From contig CAMNQO010000047.1 of assembly GCA_946549475.1 (NCBI GenBank), forward strand, positions 1-10,421: a DNA stretch of 10,421 bases. The letters are read 5' to 3'. How positions within the stretch are numbered: the first letter of the stretch is position 1; every line of letters starts with the position of its first letter. Shown piece after piece: positions 6,320-10,421 of this stretch. The translations under genes and the position numbers were made by a program. The stretch is from an uncultured Bacteroidales bacterium. GTDB taxonomy: Bacteria > Bacteroidota > Bacteroidia > Bacteroidales > UBA932. A model generated the notes under the pieces. It was not told where the DNA came from. It did not search any database and saw nothing but the letters and a program-made list of their open reading frames with translations.

Positions 6320-7540
6320 TTACCGGACCCCGTTCATCGCCCGCGTGGCTTCCATATCCAGGGCATCGGCCAGCAGGCAGATGGGGTTGATGACCTCGAA
6401 ACCGGTGGACATTTCAATCTGCCATTTGCAGGTCTCACACTCGGTCGCCACATAGTCGGGATTGGCCGAGCGGATGTTGTTGAAGAGTTTCTCTCCGATG
6501 CCTTGTGAATAGGCGTAGTTTTCTTTTTTGAAGCCGAAGGTGCCGGAAATACCGCAGCAGGAACTCTCCATCACGGTCAACTGCACGCCGGGAATCAGCC
6601 CCAGCAGGCGCAGGGAATAGATCCAGCTGCCTTGTTTCTCCGCATGACAGGAGGTATGGTAAGCGACTTTTTTCTGGTAATCCGGTTTGAACGCGAGCCT
6701 GACCGCGCCGCTTTCCACCTTCTCGCAGAGGAATTTGAGGGCCAGACAGATATTGTCACGCACATCGGCGTTGTCCAGACCCAGCACATGGGGATATTCG
6801 TCGCGCAAGGTCATCGTACAGGTGGTGGAGGTGGTGAGGACCGTCGCGCCGGCTTTGCGGATGGAGGCGAGGTTGACCTTGGCCTGACGCTTGGCCTGGG
6901 CACCCATGCCATTGGAAATCAGGGCGACACCGCAGCATTTCTCCTTTTCCAGCAGGCGCACGCCATAGCCGCAGGCGTTCATCAGTTTGACCAGGTCCTG
7001 TCCCAGTTTGGGGTAGTTGTAGTTGGCATAGCAACCATGGAAGTAGTACACTTGCTGCGCAAAGGCTTCCTGGTCCTTTTTCGCATGCTTGTCGTACCAG
7101 CGCTTGAAGGTCTGTCCCGCATAGGCGGGGAAAGTGCGGCGGTGGTCGATTTTCAGGACGCCGTCCATCAATTTCTTGCTGACATCCAGTTTGAGGACGG
7201 GGTTTACGATGGGGGAGAAGGGGACGGCCAGCGACCCCATCAGGTCGGTATTGGCCAGGATCCTCTCCCGCAGGCCCGGACGGAACTGGCCCGATTCGAG
7301 TTTGGCCTTGGCGATGATGTCTCCGATGCGTACGCCGGAAGGACAGGCGCTCTCACAGCGTTTGCAGTTGAGGCAGTATTTGAGGGCGTAGTCGTAGAAG
7401 GCTTTGTCTTTGAGGCGGTAGCGTTCGCCGTCGGGACCGGCCTGTTTGGGGCCGATGTAGAAGGGATTGACCGCCGCCATCGGGCAGTAAGCCGTGCAGA
7501 GCGTACATTTGACGCAATCTTGGAAATTATTGTCTTGCAT
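6320..7540 (-). CDS. glpC: Anaerobic glycerol-3-phosphate dehydrogenase subunit C (iron-sulfur, CCG-domain protein)
   Basis: Membrane-associated electron-transfer subunit of GlpABC, thought to link the GlpAB dimer to the quinone pool; 406 residues against about 396 in E. coli. Two [4Fe-4S] ferredoxin motifs are complete: C9, C12, C15, C19-Pro (in CVKCTLCTAYCP) and C56, C59, C62, C66-Pro (in CLNCKRCESACP). Two cysteine-rich CCG domains follow, with C170, C202-C203-G204 and C241 in the first and C298 and C328-C329-G330 in the second, the arrangement shared with heterodisulfide reductase HdrB-type subunits. The start is MQDNNFQDC at 7540. The frame stays open upstream to 7690, but that extension lies inside glpB and does not resemble GlpC, whereas the chosen start puts the first cluster at the usual distance from the N-terminus. 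Only four bases separate it from the glpB stop. The stop is TAA at 6322-6320. Confidence 0.96.
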   Translation of the reverse strand: MQDNNFQDCVKCTLCTAYCPMAAVNPFYIGPKQAGPDGERYRLKDKAFYDYALKYCLNCKRCESACPSGVRIGDIIAKAKLESGQFRPGLRERILANTDLMGSLAVPFSPIVNPVLKLDVSKKLMDGVLKIDHRRTFPAYAGQTFKRWYDKHAKKDQEAFAQQVYYFHGCYANYNYPKLGQDLVKLMNACGYGVRLLEKEKCCGVALISNGMGAQAKRQAKVNLASIRKAGATVLTTSTTCTMTLRDEYPHVLGLDNADVRDNICLALKFLCEKVESGAVRLAFKPDYQKKVAYHTSCHAEKQGSWIYSLRLLGLIPGVQLTVMESSCCGISGTFGFKKENYAYSQGIGEKLFNNIRSANPDYVATECETCKWQIEMSTGFEVINPICLLADALDMEATRAMNGVR

Positions 7541-7544
7541 AGGA

Positions 7545-8771
7545 TTACTGATTGAGGATGAGTTCTGCCGCACGCACGGCGCTGAGGGCGCTGACGCCTC
7601 CCGTGCAACCCGACTTGATCGGGGATGCGCCCGAAAGCATCTGACCGACGGCGTAGGCGTTTTCCAGGGTCTTTCCTTCGCGGCTGACACGCAGGGTCCG
7701 GTCGGTGCGGACGCCGAAACTCATATAGGGCTGGTCGGCATAGACATCGGGGTTGAACCAATCTCCGTGACTGCCTTCATATCGGACATCCAGGCCGAGG
7801 ATGGGCTCATAGACCTTGTCCTGGGTGGCCATCAGGCCTTTGCTGAAGAAACTGCCGCAGGCAAAGACGAAATGGTCGGCCTCGAAGCGGATGTCCGGGT
7901 GGTTGACGGTGCGCACGGACTGCAGGCGGTCGCCGGCGATGTCTCCGCCGCATACGCTGTCGGCTCCGACGAAGATACCGCCGAGGGAGAGGAAGCGTTG
8001 TTTGAGCATGCGTTGCAGGCGGATGCCCGGAACGGAAGGGGCCATCGTGGGGATGAGAGAGGCCGCCTTGTCGATCTTGCGCAGGATGCGGCATGCCGGC
8101 TCTTCTTTTTCGAGTCCGAAAACCGCCGGCAGCAGGACCCAGTCCGCGTCGGCCGCTTTTTCGTTGATGGCCTCGGCAAGACGGTCGATGGCATAGCCGT
8201 CCAGCACGCGGGCGATGTTGGCCGATCGAAATTCGCTGGCGTTTTCCCGCAATTTTTCGGTCTCGCTTACCGAAAGTTCGCAGATGCCGGCCTGTATGCC
8301 CATCTCGCCGAGCGAGGAGGCGATGAAGGCGGCGTTGAAGTCCAGATAGCCTTTGATGTCCACGACGAGTACCCGCCGGGGAAGATCCTCTTTCTGGAAG
8401 TGGGTCATCTCCCCGAGGCTGAGCCAGGCTTGTTTGAGGGCTCCGAGCGGGGTGATGCGCCAGTGGTTGCGGCCGTTTTCGCAGAAGGTCGTGATGCCGG
8501 CGCGCCGGAGCAGGCCGGCCGCTTCTTCCCGCAGACGGGGAAGTTCGCTGCTGCCTATGACCTGATATGGATGATCAGAGGGGAGTGCGGCGATGGCTTG
8601 TTCATAGGTTTCGCCCTCTTTGGTCCGGATAAATTCCAGGGCGCCGCTGCTGAAGTTGAGGGTACTCTGGCCTTGGGAGACGATCAGGCATTGCCGTCCG
8701 TTTTCCGCCAGGCTGATGGCGCAGAGCAGTCCGCTCAATCCGCCACCGATGATGATTTCGTCGTATTTCAT
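7545..8771 (-). CDS. glpB: Anaerobic glycerol-3-phosphate dehydrogenase subunit B (flavoprotein)
   Basis: FMN/flavin subunit of the anaerobic glycerol-3-phosphate dehydrogenase; 408 residues against 419 in E. coli. The N-terminus YDEIIIGGGLSGLLCA (3-18) is a dinucleotide-binding beta-alpha-beta fold with GGGLSG at 9-14. LNFSSGALEF (38-47) matches the GlpB-specific FSSG segment, PTMAPSVPGIRL (241-252) matches the conserved PT-x-PS-x-GIRL stretch, and the C-terminus has a second flavin motif around AVGQMLSG, then SGCTGGVSALSAVRAAE (387-403). The start ATG at 8771 gives exactly the flavoprotein N-terminus; the frame is open upstream to 9125, but that stretch lies within glpA and is not GlpB-like. 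The ATG overlaps the glpA stop (ATGA), implying translational coupling so the subunits are made together. The stop TAA lies four bases before glpC. Confidence 0.96.
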   Translation of the reverse strand: MKYDEIIIGGGLSGLLCAISLAENGRQCLIVSQGQSTLNFSSGALEFIRTKEGETYEQAIAALPSDHPYQVIGSSELPRLREEAAGLLRRAGITTFCENGRNHWRITPLGALKQAWLSLGEMTHFQKEDLPRRVLVVDIKGYLDFNAAFIASSLGEMGIQAGICELSVSETEKLRENASEFRSANIARVLDGYAIDRLAEAINEKAADADWVLLPAVFGLEKEEPACRILRKIDKAASLIPTMAPSVPGIRLQRMLKQRFLSLGGIFVGADSVCGGDIAGDRLQSVRTVNHPDIRFEADHFVFACGSFFSKGLMATQDKVYEPILGLDVRYEGSHGDWFNPDVYADQPYMSFGVRTDRTLRVSREGKTLENAYAVGQMLSGASPIKSGCTGGVSALSAVRAAELILNQ

Positions 8772-10405
8772 ATTTTTTTCCGGCTGAGGATGGGATTCTC
8801 CCGGGTCGTGGTTTCGCCGGCCCACTGGTCGATGCCGCACAGGCCCTGGTAGATGAGGCTGGTAAACTGGGCCTCGCGGACGGTGGTGCCCCAGGTGACG
8901 GGGAACATTCCTTTCCATCTTTCCTGCAGGAAGGAGGCGAGGTCTTTCTTGGCACTTTCCGCACAGTTGTCGGCTTTGGCGATGAGTCCGGCTGCACGGC
9001 AGGCACAGACTTCGCCCTGGCAGGTGCCCATGCCGAGCCGGGTGCGGCGGCGCAGGTTCACCAGATTCTTGGCTTCCAGCCGGTCGATGGCGTATTTGAC
9101 TTCGCCGACGGAGACTTCTTCGCACTCGCAGGCGAGGGCCGTATCGTAACTTTCATCCGTGGGAATGTCCTGAATGTGGCTGCCATGACGGCCCCAGGCG
9201 GCTTTGACGCTGCTGCGGGTGTGGGCGTCAGTCTTGGGCGAGGGGCCGTCCGAACCGGTGAGGGGGGTCGTGGCGGTCGTGCAGGGACGGTTGTTGCCCA
9301 GTTTGCGGCAGACCATATCGGTGGCCATTTCCGCCATGAGGCGGTAGGTCATCAGTTTGCCTCCCGTGATGGTGATGAGTCCGGGGATGCCGTCGCGCAC
9401 TTCGTGGTCCAGACAGACGATGCCACGGCTGATGCTGCGCCCCGTCGGGTCGTTGTCCGCCGCGACAAGGGGCCGCACGCCGCCGTATGCCCGCAGGATG
9501 CGGGTTTCCGCCAAGGACGGGGCCAGTTTGATGCCTTCCCGCCACAGCAGGTCCACTTCATCGGGCGTGACATGGATGTCGTCACATTCTTCGATGGGAA
9601 TGCGGGTGGAGGTGGTGCCGATGAGGCAGATGGTGTCGCCGGGGACCAGGATGTCGGCATCCGCCGGTTTGCGGCAGCGGTTGATGACCATATTGTTGAC
9701 GCGGTGCCCGAAAATGAGCAGCGCCCCTTTGGCCGGAAACATTCCGACATTGGCACCTGCCTTTTTGGCCAGTACGGTACCCCAGATGCCGCCGGCGATG
9801 ACCGTGATGCCGGCATGAAATTCCATGTCGCTGCCGTCCGCGTGGCTGTGGGCGCGTACACCGACCACCCTCCTGCTGTCGTCTTTGATGAAATCGGTGA
9901 CTTCGTGGTAGGTGAGGATGTCCGCTCCGTGCAGGCGTGCATCGTAGGCGTTATAGACGGTCAGGCGGAAAGGGTCCACGGCCCCGTCGGGCACTTTGAC
10001 CGCACCGATCAAGGCCGGATTGACCGCCGGCTCCATCCGGATGGCTTCTTTCGGGTCGATGGCTTCGGCATTGATGCCGGCTTTTTGGCAGGACTCGATG
10101 AATTTGCTTTGGTAGGCGAGGTCGTCCTCCGGCAAGGTGATGAACAGGCCTTCCGTCTCTTCTACGCAGTGTGCCGCCACTTTGCGCAGGGTGCGGTTTT
10201 CCCGGATGCACTCGGCTGCGGCTTCGGAATCCGTGACGGCGTAACGGGCACCGCTGTGCAGGAGCCCGTGGTTGCGCCCGGTGGCTCCGTTGGTGAGGTC
10301 GGCCCTTTCCAGCAGCAGGACGCTCAGGCCGCGCATGGCACAGTCCCGGGCGCATCCGGCACCGGTGATGCCGCCTCCGACGATAATGACATCGTATTGC
10401 TTCAT
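8768..10405 (-). CDS. glpA: Anaerobic glycerol-3-phosphate dehydrogenase subunit A (FAD catalytic subunit)
   Basis: Catalytic subunit that oxidises sn-glycerol-3-phosphate to dihydroxyacetone phosphate; 545 residues, matching E. coli GlpA (542). The N-terminal FAD fold has VGGGITGAG (9-17), followed by GATGRNHGLLHSGARY (40-55), diagnostic of the GlpA/GlpD family. Further conserved blocks are FPAKGALLI (223-231), DADILVPGDT (249-258) and ITGGKLMTYRLMAE (346-359). The C-terminus carries a BFD-like [2Fe-2S] domain with C426-x-C428 and C462-x4-C467, within MGTCQGEVCACRA. This domain separates GlpA from aerobic GlpD. As I remember it, the E. coli protein matches over almost the whole chain; I have not aligned them. 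The start ATG at 10405 leads directly into MKQYDVIIVGGG. Only 16 bases upstream are visible (AT-rich, no Shine-Dalgarno), so the promoter and any glycerol- or fumarate-responsive operator are outside the window. It is the first visible gene of glpABC. Confidence 0.97.
   Translation of the reverse strand: MKQYDVIIVGGGITGAGCARDCAMRGLSVLLLERADLTNGATGRNHGLLHSGARYAVTDSEAAAECIRENRTLRKVAAHCVEETEGLFITLPEDDLAYQSKFIESCQKAGINAEAIDPKEAIRMEPAVNPALIGAVKVPDGAVDPFRLTVYNAYDARLHGADILTYHEVTDFIKDDSRRVVGVRAHSHADGSDMEFHAGITVIAGGIWGTVLAKKAGANVGMFPAKGALLIFGHRVNNMVINRCRKPADADILVPGDTICLIGTTSTRIPIEECDDIHVTPDEVDLLWREGIKLAPSLAETRILRAYGGVRPLVAADNDPTGRSISRGIVCLDHEVRDGIPGLITITGGKLMTYRLMAEMATDMVCRKLGNNRPCTTATTPLTGSDGPSPKTDAHTRSSVKAAWGRHGSHIQDIPTDESYDTALACECEEVSVGEVKYAIDRLEAKNLVNLRRRTRLGMGTCQGEVCACRAAGLIAKADNCAESAKKDLASFLQERWKGMFPVTWGTTVREAQFTSLIYQGLCGIDQWAGETTTRENPILSRKKI
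8773..8779 (-). other. A7 run at the glpA/glpB junction
   Basis: Seven consecutive A residues (on the minus strand) fall in the last Lys-Lys-Ile codons of glpA, one base before the glpB ATG. A-rich sequence just upstream of a start is a usual translation-initiation aid in Bacteroidetes, which is the most likely role. The same run could support slippage; glpB lies in the -1 frame relative to glpA. Confidence 0.45.
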
Positions 10406-10421
10406 CGTATGTTGTTATATA

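Noticed and set aside
7541..7690. Upstream in-frame extension of glpC
   Set aside because: It would overlap the conserved 3' end of glpB and adds an Arg/Ser/Pro-rich stretch unlike any GlpC N-terminus.
7494..8852. A 452-codon open frame on the + strand opposite glpB
   Set aside because: It is antisense to glpB with all the GlpB motifs on the other strand, and its translation resembles no family I know.
8772..9125. Upstream in-frame extension of glpB
   Set aside because: It lies within the conserved [2Fe-2S] end of glpA; the ATG at 8771 leads straight into the flavin-binding fold.
10406..10421. Promoter of glpA
   Set aside because: Only 16 AT-rich bases are visible upstream; no -33 or -7 element of the Bacteroidetes type can be identified.

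Overview
The window looks like a chromosomal stretch from a GC-rich (by eye somewhere in the 50s to about 60 percent) anaerobic member of the Bacteroidales. Three things suggest this: a methyltransferase of the type known from Porphyromonas gingivalis PG_1098, a short RecD-like helicase of the kind common in Bacteroides relatives, and start codons that mostly lack a Shine-Dalgarno sequence. The genus cannot be fixed from the sequence alone; Alistipes-like or an uncultured gut family would fit. I see no tRNA, rRNA, CRISPR array, insertion sequence or phage gene, and no gene-free stretch longer than 25 bases inside the window.

The layout is two gene blocks pointing at each other. The left block (+ strand, 1-4796) holds the last two thirds of glnS (glutaminyl-tRNA synthetase), an orphan two-helix membrane receptor ending in a HAMP domain, trkH (potassium-uptake channel subunit) and a RecD/Dda-like DNA helicase. 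The three junctions are overlaps of 1, 4 and 4 bases, so the four genes very probably share one transcript and are translationally coupled.

The right block (- strand, 10405 down to 4789) is glpA-glpB-glpC, the three subunits of anaerobic glycerol-3-phosphate dehydrogenase, followed after 25 bases by a PG_1098-type SAM-dependent methyltransferase with a THUMP-like C-terminal region. GlpA oxidises glycerol-3-phosphate, and GlpB and GlpC are expected to pass electrons to the menaquinone pool. The promoter of this block lies beyond the right edge.

The two blocks meet tail to tail with an 8-base overlap of coding sequence. There is no intergenic terminator. Just inside the methyltransferase 3' end lie a 7-bp inverted repeat and a G-quadruplex-capable run on the + strand.

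Most of the window is recognisable core metabolism. The least explained element is the HAMP receptor without an output domain fused by overlap to trkH, where no trkA is visible. Other points worth checking are the G-quadruplex at the convergence point, the low-complexity insertions (one a tandem duplication) in the methyltransferase, and an A7 run at the glpA/glpB junction.
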